This document shows positions 31,113 through 40,286 of a stretch of DNA of 44,451 nt, in pieces; positions within the stretch are counted from its first letter, which is position 1, and every line of letters begins with the position of its first letter. Made by a program: the position numbers and the translations under genes. The notes under the pieces are model-generated. The model was not told the origin of the DNA. It was given only the letters and a program-made list of their open reading frames with translations, and did no database searches. The DNA lies in assembly GCA_045613065.1 (NCBI GenBank), contig JAZLAH010000033.1:1-44451 (forward strand). Reading direction: 5' to 3'. Source of the stretch: Fimenecus sp045613065 (GTDB lineage: Bacteria; Bacillota; Clostridia; Oscillospirales; Acutalibacteraceae).

Positions 31113-32159
31113 ATGGATTTCGAAAATGAAAACAGAATAATGACTCCTGGTTTTACTGAAACTGACCACGATATTGAAATTTCTTTAAGACCAAAAATGC
31201 TGACTGAATATATCGGTCAGGAAAAAGTAAAAGAAAACTTAAAAATATATATTGAAGCAGCAAAAAACAGAGGAGATACTCTCGATCACGTTTTATTGTA
31301 TGGACCTCCGGGACTTGGTAAAACTACTCTTGCGGGAATTATCGCAAATGAAATGGGTGTTCAAATCAGAGTAACATCAGGACCGGCAATCGAAAAGCCA
31401 GGTGATTTAGCTGCACTTCTTACAAATCTTAACGATGGTGATGTGCTGTTCATTGATGAAATTCATCGTTTGTCTCGTGCAGTTGAAGAAGTTCTTTATC
31501 CTGCTATGGAGGATAATGCACTTGATATTATCATCGGTAAAGGTCCATCTGCAAGAAGTATTCGTCTTGACTTACCAAGATTCACATTAGTAGGGGCTAC
31601 AACTCGTGCAGGTCAGCTTACAGCACCTCTTCGTGACAGATTCGGTGTTATTTTAAGACTTGAACTCTACACTCCTGAGGAGCTTTCACAGATTGTTAAG
31701 CGTAGTGCAGGAATTCTTGATATTTATGCTGAAGATGGCGGTGCATTGGAGATTGCATCTCGTTCTCGTGGAACACCTCGTATTGCAAACAGACTCCTGA
31801 AAAGAGCAAGAGACTTTGCACAGGTTATGAGTAACGGTGTTATCAGTGAGGATAATGCAAAAATTGCACTTGGCAGAATGGAAATCGATGCAATCGGTCT
31901 TGATAATATTGACAGACTTATGCTTACAACAATGATTCGCAATTTCAATGGTGGTCCTGTGGGACTTGAAACAATCGCTGCAACAATCGGTGAAGAAGCT
32001 GTTACAATCGAAGATGTTTATGAACCATATCTTATGCAGATTGGCTTTTTGGCAAAAACACCTCGTGGCAGAGTTGTAACACCATTGGCATATGAACATT
32101 TAGGATTTAAAATGCCTGAAACAATTAAAAAGAATAATTCCCAGACATCACTTTTTTAA
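31113..32159 (+). CDS. ruvB: Branch migration motor RuvB
   Basis: A 348-residue AAA+ ATPase. Walker A GPPGLGKTTLA (about 65-75), Walker B LFIDEIHR, sensor I LVGATTRAG, arginine finger region APLRDRFG, and the C-terminal winged helix FLAKTPRGRVVTPLAYEHL. AGGAGG precedes the ATG. It lies 12 bp after ruvA. Confidence 0.98.
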   Translation: MDFENENRIMTPGFTETDHDIEISLRPKMLTEYIGQEKVKENLKIYIEAAKNRGDTLDHVLLYGPPGLGKTTLAGIIANEMGVQIRVTSGPAIEKPGDLAALLTNLNDGDVLFIDEIHRLSRAVEEVLYPAMEDNALDIIIGKGPSARSIRLDLPRFTLVGATTRAGQLTAPLRDRFGVILRLELYTPEELSQIVKRSAGILDIYAEDGGALEIASRSRGTPRIANRLLKRARDFAQVMSNGVISEDNAKIALGRMEIDAIGLDNIDRLMLTTMIRNFNGGPVGLETIAATIGEEAVTIEDVYEPYLMQIGFLAKTPRGRVVTPLAYEHLGFKMPETIKKNNSQTSLF

Positions 32160-32172
32160 GGAGAGTATTTTA

Positions 32173-33525
32173 ATGGGCAGACTTTTTGGTACAGATGGTG
32201 CAAGAGGAGTTGCGAATACAGAACTTACTTGTGAACTCAGTATGCAGATTGGCAGAGCAGCTGCAATGGTGCTCAGTAAAAATTTGAACGGTAAAAGACC
32301 CAAGGTTCTTATTGGTATGGATACAAGAGCATCGTCGGAAATGCTTGAAAGTGCTATTACAGCAGGTCTTTGTTCAGTTGGTGCTGATGTGTTGCAGTTA
32401 GGTGTTGTGCCTACTCCTGCAGTTGCATATCTTGTCCGTGAATATGGTTGTGATGCAGGTGTTATGATTTCTGCTTCACATAATCCTTGTGAATATAACG
32501 GAATTAAAATTTTTCAGTCAAATGGATATAAATTGCCTGATGCACTTGAAAATGAAATTGAAGAAATTATTCTTGATAATGTTACAGAAATTCCAACACC
32601 AATTGGTGGAGAAGTTGGTCGTGTAACAAAGTGTGAGAACGCAGTAGCAGATTATATTGAACATCTATTGTGTGCTACTGATATGAATTTTAATGGATAC
32701 AAAATTGCACTTGATTGTGCTAATGGTTCGTCAAGTGTTTCAGCAAAAGATGTTTTCAGTCGTCTTGGTGCAGATGTTATTGTGATAAACGCAGAACCTG
32801 ATGGAGTCAACATCAATAAGGATTGTGGTTCAACACATCTTGAACAATTACAAAAATGTGTAGTTGAAAATGGTTGTCATCTTGGCTTTGCTTTTGATGG
32901 TGATGCCGACAGAATGTTGGCTGTTGACCATACAGGTGAAGTTGTGGATGGTGATAAATGTATTGCAGTCTGTGCAAAGCATATGAAACAACTTGGAAAA
33001 CTTAAAAAAGATACAGCTGTTGTTACTGTTATGAGTAATATGGGATTTTTCAAATTCTGCGAAGAAAACGGAATTAAATGTGAAAAGACCAAAGTTGGTG
33101 ACCGATATGTTCTTGAAAATATGAGTGCTAACGGATACAGTATCGGTGGTGAACAGTCGGGTCACATTATTTTCTTACAGTATGCAACAACAGGTGATGG
33201 TCAGCTTTCTGCGATTCAGTTACTTTCAGTTTTGAAAGATACAGGAAAATCACTTAAAGACCTTGCCGATGAAATGGAAGTTTATCCACAAGTGCTTATT
33301 AATGTCCGTGTATCAAACTTTGGTAAAGCACAATTTCCAAAGGATAAAGAAGTACAGAATGCAATTAAGCAGGTTGAAGAAGAACTTAAGAATGACGGTA
33401 GAATTCTTGTTCGTCTTTCGGGTACAGAACCTCTTGTACGTGTAATGCTTGAGGGTAAGGATTTAGATAAAATAAATGAGTTGGGCGAAAGTGTAGCTCA
33501 AGTTATAAGAGAAAGGTTAGTATAA
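32173..33525 (+). CDS. glmM: Phosphoglucosamine mutase GlmM
   Basis: A 450-residue enzyme making glucosamine-1-phosphate for UDP-GlcNAc and the cell wall. Start MGRLFGTDGARGVAN; phosphoserine Ser102 in MISASHNPCEYNG; metal loop DGDADR near 240; sugar-binding GGEQSGHI; phosphate-binding RLSGTEPLVRVM. AAGGAG precedes the ATG. It lies 13 bp after ruvB and 1 bp before the methyltransferase. Confidence 0.97.
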   Translation: MGRLFGTDGARGVANTELTCELSMQIGRAAAMVLSKNLNGKRPKVLIGMDTRASSEMLESAITAGLCSVGADVLQLGVVPTPAVAYLVREYGCDAGVMISASHNPCEYNGIKIFQSNGYKLPDALENEIEEIILDNVTEIPTPIGGEVGRVTKCENAVADYIEHLLCATDMNFNGYKIALDCANGSSSVSAKDVFSRLGADVIVINAEPDGVNINKDCGSTHLEQLQKCVVENGCHLGFAFDGDADRMLAVDHTGEVVDGDKCIAVCAKHMKQLGKLKKDTAVVTVMSNMGFFKFCEENGIKCEKTKVGDRYVLENMSANGYSIGGEQSGHIIFLQYATTGDGQLSAIQLLSVLKDTGKSLKDLADEMEVYPQVLINVRVSNFGKAQFPKDKEVQNAIKQVEEELKNDGRILVRLSGTEPLVRVMLEGKDLDKINELGESVAQVIRERLV

Positions 33526-33526
33526 A

Positions 33527-34393
33527 ATGCGAGTTGCCGATAATTGGAAAGATTATGAACTTATTGATTGCTCCTGCGGTGAACGACTTGAGCGTTGGGG
33601 GAATGTGACTTTAATTCGTCCTGACCCACAGGTTATTTGGAAAACAGAAAAGAAAAATCCACTTTGGAAAAAAGCTGATGCTGTTTATCACCGTTCACAA
33701 ACAGGTGGTGGTCAGTGGGAAATCAGAAACAAAATTCCTGATTTTTGGACAATTGATTATCGTGATTTGACCTTTAATATAAAAACAATGGGATTTAAGC
33801 ATACTGGTCTTTTCCCTGAACAGGCTGTTAACTGGGATTTGACTGCAGAAATTATTAAAAATGCAGGTCGTGAAGTAAAAGTCCTTAACTTGTTTGCATA
33901 TACAGGTGGTGCTACAATATCTGCACTTAAAGCAGGTGCCTCTGTGTGCCATGTTGATGCCTCAAAGGGTATGACACTTTGGGCAAAGGAAAACGCAGTA
34001 TCATCAGGAGTTGCCGATAAGTCAGTAAGATGGATTGTTGACGATTGTATAAAATTCGTTCAGCGTGAAATCCGTCGTGGTAACAAGTACGACATTATCA
34101 TTATGGACCCACCATCATATGGTAGAGGTCCTGGTGGTGAAGTATGGAAACTTGAAAATGAAGTTTACGGATTTGTTGAACTTTGTAGTCAGGTGTTAAG
34201 TGATGACCCACTTATGGTGCTTATAAACTCATATACAACAGGACTTTCACCATCAGTTATGGAATACATACTTGGTGCAGTTGTCAAAAAGCGTTTTGGT
34301 GGTAAAGTAACAGGTAGCGAAATCGGACTCCGTACCACAGAAAACGGACTTATATTGCCTTGCGGTGCAAGTGCTATCTGGAGCAAAGAATGA
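33527..34393 (+). CDS. SAM-dependent methyltransferase (RlmI-like catalytic domain)
   Basis: A 288-residue class I methyltransferase. SAM motif I is VLNLFAYTGGATISALKAGA (about 123-142), the acidic loop VDASKGM follows, and motif IV is IMDPPSYGRG (about 189-198). The pattern matches RlmI/RlmL-type RNA methyltransferases without the PUA domain. The substrate (RNA base or other) is not certain. Its stop overlaps the ecfA1 start (ATGA). Confidence 0.88.
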   Translation: MRVADNWKDYELIDCSCGERLERWGNVTLIRPDPQVIWKTEKKNPLWKKADAVYHRSQTGGGQWEIRNKIPDFWTIDYRDLTFNIKTMGFKHTGLFPEQAVNWDLTAEIIKNAGREVKVLNLFAYTGGATISALKAGASVCHVDASKGMTLWAKENAVSSGVADKSVRWIVDDCIKFVQREIRRGNKYDIIIMDPPSYGRGPGGEVWKLENEVYGFVELCSQVLSDDPLMVLINSYTTGLSPSVMEYILGAVVKKRFGGKVTGSEIGLRTTENGLILPCGASAIWSKE

Positions 34394-35241
34394 GTATTAT
34401 AGAATTTAAAAATGTAACATTCCGATATGAAAGTGATGACGAGGGAATTGTTTTAGCTCCTGCTGTCAAGGATTTTTCACTTACAATCAATGAGGGTGAC
34501 TTTATGGCTGTGCTTGGTCATAATGGTTCGGGTAAAAGTACATTGGCAAAACTTGCAAATGGTCTTTTAATTCCTGAACAGGGAACTATCCTCGTTGACG
34601 GAATGAATACAAAAAACGAAGATGATGATATAAAAATTAAACAGACAGTCGGTGTGGTTTTTCAAAATCCTGATAATCAGATTGTGGCTACAATTGTTGA
34701 AGAAGATGTGGCATTTGGTCCTGAAAATCTTGGAATTGAGCCTTTGGAAATTCGTCGTAGAGTTGATGAATCACTTAAGATTGTCGGTATGTATAAATAT
34801 AAAAATCACGAACCTCATAAACTCTCAGGTGGTCAGAAACAGCGTGTTGCAATTGCAGGAATTATTGCAATGGAACCTCGTTGTATTATACTTGATGAAC
34901 CAACAGCAATGCTTGACCCTGAGGGCAGACGTGATGTAATGAAAGCCATTAAACGATTAAATCGTGAACTTGGAATTACAGTTGTTTTCATTACTCATTA
35001 TATGGAAGAAGCTTGTGAAGCCGATAGAATTGTCGTGATGGACGACAGCAGACTTATTATGGACGGTACACCAAAAGAGGTCTTTTCAGATATTGAAAAA
35101 ATCCGTAGTATCGGACTTGATGTGCCACAGACTTGTCAGCTTGCAAAAATGCTTAAGGAAGATGGAATTAATCTCAAAAATGATTTGTTGAGCATTGACG
35201 AATTAGTGGAAAATATAGATGATTTATTGAAAGGTCAGTAA
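34390..35241 (+). CDS. ecfA1: Energy-coupling factor ATPase EcfA1
   Basis: A 283-residue ABC ATPase of the ECF vitamin/metal transporter module. The start at ATG 34390 overlaps the previous stop by 4 nt, giving MSIIEFKNVTFRYE; an upstream in-frame start lies inside the methyltransferase gene. Walker A GHNGSGKST, Q-loop VVFQNPDNQIV, signature KLSGGQKQR, Walker B CIILDEPTAMLDP. Confidence 0.95.
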   Translation: MSIIEFKNVTFRYESDDEGIVLAPAVKDFSLTINEGDFMAVLGHNGSGKSTLAKLANGLLIPEQGTILVDGMNTKNEDDDIKIKQTVGVVFQNPDNQIVATIVEEDVAFGPENLGIEPLEIRRRVDESLKIVGMYKYKNHEPHKLSGGQKQRVAIAGIIAMEPRCIILDEPTAMLDPEGRRDVMKAIKRLNRELGITVVFITHYMEEACEADRIVVMDDSRLIMDGTPKEVFSDIEKIRSIGLDVPQTCQLAKMLKEDGINLKNDLLSIDELVENIDDLLKGQ

Positions 35242-35244
35242 AAG

Positions 35245-36108
35245 ATGTCTCACCTTAAAACCGAAAATTTAACATATGTCTACGGTGAGGGCACACCTTT
35301 TAAAATCACCGCACTTGACAATGTGAATATAGATTTAGAAAAAGGCGAATTTGTAGCAATTATTGGTCATACAGGTTCAGGAAAGAGTACACTCGTTCAG
35401 CACTTGAACGGACTTTTGAAACCTACAAACGGAAATATTTTTCTTGATGATAAAAACATTCATGATTCAAAAGCAACTCTTTATGATGCACGTTTCCGTG
35501 TTGGTCTTTGCTTTCAGTATCCTGAATATCAGCTTTTTGAAGAAACCGTATATAAAGATATTGCCTTTGGTCCAACTAATATGGGGCTTTCAAAAACTGA
35601 AATTGACGAAAGAGTAAGAAATGCAGCAAAATACGTTGGTATTCCTGACGAAATGCTCTTGAAATCACCATTTGATCTATCAGGTGGCGAAAAAAGACGA
35701 GTTGCTATTGCAGGTGTAATATCAATGGAGCCTGAAATTCTCATTCTTGATGAGCCTACAAGTGGACTTGACCCAATGGGCAGAGAGCATATTCTTGGTT
35801 TGGTAAAAAATTATCGTGAACAGACAGGTAAAACAGTAATAATCGTATCTCACAGTATGGATGATGTTGCAAAATATGCCACAAAGGTAATTGTGATGAA
35901 TAGTTCAAAGGTGGAAATGTCAGGTACTGTTGACGAGGTTTTTGAAAAAGCATCAAGACTTCGAGAAATTGGACTTTCTGTACCTCAAATTACTGAAATT
36001 TTTATAAAACTTCGTGAAAAAGGTTATCCTGTAAGCGAAAAAATATACACAGTTGAACAGGGTTATAAGGAACTCAAAAAACTTTTTGAGGGGAGTGTGA
36101 CGGGATGA
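35245..36108 (+). CDS. ecfA2: Energy-coupling factor ATPase EcfA2
   Basis: A 287-residue ABC ATPase, partner of EcfA1. Walker A GHTGSGKST, Q-loop LCFQYPEYQLFEETV, signature DLSGGEKRR, Walker B ILILDEPTSGLDPMGR. The FQYPEYQLF motif is characteristic of the EcfA2 half. It starts 3 bp after ecfA1 and overlaps ecfT by 4 nt. Confidence 0.95.
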   Translation: MSHLKTENLTYVYGEGTPFKITALDNVNIDLEKGEFVAIIGHTGSGKSTLVQHLNGLLKPTNGNIFLDDKNIHDSKATLYDARFRVGLCFQYPEYQLFEETVYKDIAFGPTNMGLSKTEIDERVRNAAKYVGIPDEMLLKSPFDLSGGEKRRVAIAGVISMEPEILILDEPTSGLDPMGREHILGLVKNYREQTGKTVIIVSHSMDDVAKYATKVIVMNSSKVEMSGTVDEVFEKASRLREIGLSVPQITEIFIKLREKGYPVSEKIYTVEQGYKELKKLFEGSVTG

Positions 36109-36947
36109 TTAAAGATATTACAATCGGTCAGTATTTCCCATTTAATTCGGTCATCCATCGTCTTGACCCACGAACAAAACTTTTATTTACTGTTGTTTTT
36201 ATAATAATGGTATTTGCATCAAATAATTTTATTTCACTTTTCTTTAATCTTTTATTGTCAGCTGTTGTAATTGGACTTTCAAAAATTCCTGTTAAAACAG
36301 TTATAAAGGGATTAAGACCAATTTTGCTTGTGGTGATTATTACATCAGTTTTACAGATTGCTTATGTTAAAACAGGAATCGTTTTGATTGATGTCTGGAA
36401 GATACAAATAACAAGTGGTGGCATATTAACTGCTGTATTTATGGCTATTCGTATTTCACTTTTGATTGTTATGAGCACAATGCTCACTTACACAACATCT
36501 CCAACATCACTTACAAATGGACTTGATAAAACTTTTGCACCGTTAAAGAAAATTGGTATTGATTTTCATACGGTTACTATGATAATGACTATTGCACTTC
36601 GATTCATTCCAACGCTTATTGAAGAGGTGGATAAAATTATGAGTGCACAGAAAAGCCGTGGTGCTGCTTTTGACCAGGGTAATATTATGAAAAGAGCAAA
36701 AGCGCTTATTCCTTTGTTTATTCCATTGTTGTTTAATTCTATAAGACGAGCTTATGAGTTGGCAAATGCGATGACTTGTCGTTGTTACAATGGTGGTGTC
36801 GGTAAAACTACAATGAATGCACTTAAATTTTCAATGCGTGATTATGTGTCACTTGTTGTAATGGCATTTTTAATCGTTGGTGTGATAGTGCTTAATATCT
36901 TCTGTGGTGAATATAATGCGGAATTTACTTTTAACCTTGCGATATAA
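36105..36947 (+). CDS. ecfT: Energy-coupling factor transmembrane protein EcfT
   Basis: A 280-residue membrane scaffold joining the ATPases to exchangeable substrate-binding S proteins. About five to six membrane helices. Coupling-helix motifs QKSRGAAF (about 183-190) and NAMTCRCYNGG (about 221-231) are in place of the usual Ala-Arg-Gly motifs. No S component is nearby, so this is the shared (group II) module serving S proteins elsewhere. truA starts inside its 3' end. Confidence 0.94.
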   Translation: MIKDITIGQYFPFNSVIHRLDPRTKLLFTVVFIIMVFASNNFISLFFNLLLSAVVIGLSKIPVKTVIKGLRPILLVVIITSVLQIAYVKTGIVLIDVWKIQITSGGILTAVFMAIRISLLIVMSTMLTYTTSPTSLTNGLDKTFAPLKKIGIDFHTVTMIMTIALRFIPTLIEEVDKIMSAQKSRGAAFDQGNIMKRAKALIPLFIPLLFNSIRRAYELANAMTCRCYNGGVGKTTMNALKFSMRDYVSLVVMAFLIVGVIVLNIFCGEYNAEFTFNLAI

Positions 36948-37653
36948 TGGTACTGCATTTCATGGATGGCAGATTCAACCAAATGCAGTTACAGTTCAGC
37001 AAGAATTGTGTGACGCTTTTAAGTCTTTAAGCGGAAATGATGAAAATATAATAGGATGTAGCCGTACAGATGCAGGTGTTCACGCCAATATGTTTTGTTG
37101 CAATGTGAGAACAGAATGCAAAGTATCGGCTGAAAAAATTCCTGATGCACTAAATTTTTATCTTCCACCTGAAATATCAGTTTATGGGTGTCGTGAAGTC
37201 GATTATGACTTTCATGCAAGATATGATTGTAAAGGTAAGGAATATGTCTATTTAATATATAACGGCAGATATAGAAATCCATTTTATGAAAATAAAGCAT
37301 TGTTTTATTCTTATGAATTGGATGAAAAAATGCTTAATGAACAAGCAAAAGCATTTATTGGGACTCACGATTTTTCAGCATTTTGTAGTGCAGGTACAGA
37401 AGTCCAGGATAAAGTCCGTGAGATATATGATTGCACTGTTACGAGAAATGGTGAATTAGTTGAAATTCGTGTCAGAGGTAATGGATTTCTTTACAATATG
37501 GTACGAATTATCGTAGGAACTCTTCTTGATATTCAACGAGGTAAAATAGAACAGGGAAGTATTCCTGAAATTATAGAGAGTCTCAACCGAGAAAAGGCAG
37601 GAGTTACTGCCCAAGGTTGTGGATTGTATCTTAATGAGGTATTTTACGAATAA
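36916..37653 (+). CDS. truA: tRNA pseudouridine synthase A (TruA)
   Basis: A 245-residue enzyme for pseudouridine 38-40 in tRNA anticodon stems. The start ATG 36916 gives MRNLLLTLRYNGTAFHGWQ; the gene overlaps ecfT by 32 nt. Catalytic Asp52 is in GCSRTDAGVHA; other motifs are ARYDCKGKEYVY, GTHDFSAFC and GNGFLYNMVRIIVGTLL. ecfA1-ecfA2-ecfT-truA is a standard Firmicutes order, normally after the ribosomal protein operon rather than after glmM. Confidence 0.96.
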   Translation: MRNLLLTLRYNGTAFHGWQIQPNAVTVQQELCDAFKSLSGNDENIIGCSRTDAGVHANMFCCNVRTECKVSAEKIPDALNFYLPPEISVYGCREVDYDFHARYDCKGKEYVYLIYNGRYRNPFYENKALFYSYELDEKMLNEQAKAFIGTHDFSAFCSAGTEVQDKVREIYDCTVTRNGELVEIRVRGNGFLYNMVRIIVGTLLDIQRGKIEQGSIPEIIESLNREKAGVTAQGCGLYLNEVFYE

Positions 37654-37659
37654 GAATGT

Positions 37660-38877
37660 GTGGTGAACAGGGTGGAAACAAAAAATAAAAGACCGGTAAG
37701 AAAACCTGTAAAACGAAAGAAAAAATCATTAACAATAAGTGTGAAGAATGCAAAAACACTGAAACTTCTTGCAATTATTCTTGTAGTACTTTTGCTTATT
37801 GTGCTCGCAGCGGGTCAATTTGGAGGAGTAACATTTTCTACAATCAGTGACCATATACGAACTGCAGTTGCAGGTATAGGTTCAGGTGACGGATATCCTT
37901 ACAGAATGAATGGTATAGAAATAAGCGATGCAGGAGTTACAAATTCAGACTTGATTCTTGTGTATGATGATACCGTAAAAGTTCTTGATTCAACTGCAAA
38001 GGAAATTTCAAATACTCCTCATACATACGACCATCCGATAATGAGTTGTAATAGTGGTAGAGCATTAATATATGATGTGGGAGCAAAGAATTTTAGAGTT
38101 CAGTCAAAAACAGGAACTCTATATGAAAAAGAACTCCCATATATGATTTTGACAGGTGCTATGGGTAAGGACGGTACTGTGGCGATTGCATCAAGAACTA
38201 AAGATGCCCAGAGCATGTTAACTGTATATAACACAAAGGAAGAAGAGGTCTTTGTGTGGAAATGTGCAAAGGAAAACATTATTTCCTGTGATGTTTCTGA
38301 TAATGGAAGACTCTATGCTGTATCAGTACTTGGTGTTGACAATGGTTCGGTATATTCCAAAGTTTATATATTCAATAAAAATGGTACAGAGCCTAAAGCA
38401 TCTTTTGAATATATGGATAGTGCAGTTTCTTCTGTTCAGTTCCTTTCAAATGAAACACTTTTTGTCTTTGGTAACAATATCTGTCAGGTAATAAAAGGTG
38501 AGAAAGTAAAAGAAGATATTGATGTTTCTGTGAATACACCATATAAGCTTTATATTTCCGATAATAATACAGCAGTAGTTGTCCTTTCAAAGTATTCAAG
38601 TACAACACAGAAAATTATAAAGGTATATAATAAATCAGGTTCAGAGCTTTTCACACAGGAGATTGACGGACTTATTAAGTCAGTTTCAACTGATGGTAAA
38701 TATACTGGTGTTCTTACTGATGAAAATGTACAGATTTACAATAAAAAAGGTAAGATGTGTGGTTCGGCAAATGTGAATACCGATGCTGAAAAAGTTATGA
38801 TTTCCGGAAGAAATACATACGTTTATTCAGCGGATAAAATTGAACAGTTTTCATCCGTCAGTGATAATGAAAAATAA
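37660..38877 (+). CDS. DUF5711-type membrane-anchored beta-propeller protein
   Basis: A 405-residue protein. The N-terminus is very basic (KNKRPVRKPVKRKKKS), followed by one membrane helix (about 31-52) and a large outside domain of repeated beta units (SDLILVYDDTVKVLDST; AMGKDGTVAIASRTKD; VSDNGRLYAVSVLGVD; STDGKYTGVLTDENVQIYN) that looks like a seven- to eight-bladed WD/PQQ-like propeller. The start is GTG 37660 or another nearby GTG with no strong ribosome site. Matches what I know as DUF5711; function unknown. Confidence 0.78.
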   Translation: MVNRVETKNKRPVRKPVKRKKKSLTISVKNAKTLKLLAIILVVLLLIVLAAGQFGGVTFSTISDHIRTAVAGIGSGDGYPYRMNGIEISDAGVTNSDLILVYDDTVKVLDSTAKEISNTPHTYDHPIMSCNSGRALIYDVGAKNFRVQSKTGTLYEKELPYMILTGAMGKDGTVAIASRTKDAQSMLTVYNTKEEEVFVWKCAKENIISCDVSDNGRLYAVSVLGVDNGSVYSKVYIFNKNGTEPKASFEYMDSAVSSVQFLSNETLFVFGNNICQVIKGEKVKEDIDVSVNTPYKLYISDNNTAVVVLSKYSSTTQKIIKVYNKSGSELFTQEIDGLIKSVSTDGKYTGVLTDENVQIYNKKGKMCGSANVNTDAEKVMISGRNTYVYSADKIEQFSSVSDNEK

Positions 38878-38891
38878 TCAGAGGTGACATA

Positions 38892-39602
38892 ATGAGTATT
38901 ATTTTAGATGTAATTTTATTGACAGTTTTTGCTGCTTTCATTTTTACAGCAGCAAAAAAAGGCTTTATGCTTTCTTTACTTGAACTTATTTCAGTTATTG
39001 TTGCTTTGACATTATCCTATCAGTTTAGTCCTGTTGTTGCTCAAGCAGCTTACGATAATATTGTTGAGGAAAGCATTATTGAAACAGTAGAAACACAGAT
39101 TGATGAAAATCTTAATATTTCATCATCAACAGCACAGGCTGAAATGGTCCTCGAATCAATGCCAGGATTTATGGTGTCATTTGCATCATCTTTGGGAATT
39201 GAATTTGAAGAAGTAAAGGCAAAAATCACTTCTGAAACATTTTCAGCAGAAAATCTTGCGACAGAATTAGTTGATAAGATAGCACAACCTATTGTCGTAA
39301 CTGCACTAACAGCAATTTCATTCCTTTTGCTTTCGGCAGTATTGTTATTTGCACTTAAATGGGTTGCAGGACTCTTGTCAAAAATCTTTAAACTACCTCT
39401 TATAGGTACTGTAAATAAAGTGCTTGGTGGCGTGCTTGGTGCTTGTAAAGGTGTTATGGTGATAATTTTCATATCTACCATTCTTAAAGTTCTTTTTGCA
39501 GGTGGAGAAAGTGAAATTTCCACAATGGTAAACGGTTCATATGTTGTGGGACTTTTAGATAATATAAATCCATTTGTCAAATCATTAACAGAAATTTTCT
39601 GA
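38892..39602 (+). CDS. CvpA-family membrane protein
   Basis: A 236-residue protein with the CvpA layout: N-terminal membrane segments with KKGFMLSLLELISVIVALTLSY, a long outside loop (about 50-125), then two C-terminal membrane segments around ALKWVAGLLSKIFKLPLIGTVNKVLGGVLGACKG, the family signature. In other bacteria CvpA is needed for secretion or envelope homeostasis; the mechanism is not settled. AGAGGTG precedes the ATG. Confidence 0.88.
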   Translation: MSIILDVILLTVFAAFIFTAAKKGFMLSLLELISVIVALTLSYQFSPVVAQAAYDNIVEESIIETVETQIDENLNISSSTAQAEMVLESMPGFMVSFASSLGIEFEEVKAKITSETFSAENLATELVDKIAQPIVVTALTAISFLLLSAVLLFALKWVAGLLSKIFKLPLIGTVNKVLGGVLGACKGVMVIIFISTILKVLFAGGESEISTMVNGSYVVGLLDNINPFVKSLTEIF

Positions 39603-39620
39603 GATAAGGAGTAATTTATT

Positions 39621-40271
39621 ATGAGCGAAGCAAAAACATTAAAAGACAATATAAAAGAAATTTTTGATGGTTGTTTAACAATTCCAAATCTTATTTCAGT
39701 AATAAGAATTTGTCTGATTCCCGTAATAGCAGTTCTTTATTACAAGGGATATATATGGTGGACAGTTTTCGTAATCTTTATTTCAGGCTTATCTGATGCT
39801 GTTGACGGAAAAATCGCACGTAAATTTAATCAGGTGTCTGCTTTGGGTAAAATGCTTGACCCTATTGCAGATAAACTCACAATTTTTGCACTTGCAATTG
39901 TTCTTTTCCTTAAGTTTAAAGAAGCACAAAGTGAAGCAATGCAGTCATTTGCTTGGGTGTTCTTACTTTTCATCATAAAAGACTTGATTATGATTTTAGT
40001 AAGTATTTTCCTTATTGCAATCGGTACTCGTCCTGTTGCTGCTGAAATCTGGGGAAAACTTGCAACATTTGCTTTCTATGCAGTTATGGTTGTAATAATG
40101 GGATTTGGTCCTGAAGTTGGAGCAATCAGTTTATATTACCCACAATATGTAATTCCTGAAACTTTGATGTTTGTGCTTGTAGTAATAGCTGTTGTGCTTA
40201 CCTTTGTAGCATTTTTCAGTTATTTCCCAAGTGTAATCAAACAATTAAAGAATCGTTCAAATAATAAATAA
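39621..40271 (+). CDS. pgsA: CDP-alcohol phosphatidyltransferase (PgsA-like)
   Basis: A 216-residue membrane enzyme, probably CDP-diacylglycerol-glycerol-3-phosphate phosphatidyltransferase. The full CDP-OH-P motif is present: Asp59, Asp62-Gly63, Ala66-Arg67, Gly76, Asp80, Asp84 in SDAVDGKIARKFN and ALGKMLDPIADK. Five to six membrane helices. ATAAGGAG precedes the ATG. Which alcohol is used cannot be told for certain from sequence alone. Confidence 0.9.
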   Translation: MSEAKTLKDNIKEIFDGCLTIPNLISVIRICLIPVIAVLYYKGYIWWTVFVIFISGLSDAVDGKIARKFNQVSALGKMLDPIADKLTIFALAIVLFLKFKEAQSEAMQSFAWVFLLFIIKDLIMILVSIFLIAIGTRPVAAEIWGKLATFAFYAVMVVIMGFGPEVGAISLYYPQYVIPETLMFVLVVIAVVLTFVAFFSYFPSVIKQLKNRSNNK

Positions 40272-40286
40272 AAAAGAGGACACAAA

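Noticed and set aside
39050..39649. A 199-codon minus-strand frame over the cvpA gene
   Set aside because: The plus strand encodes a good CvpA-family protein with proper spacing to its neighbours; the minus frame looks like an antisense shadow.
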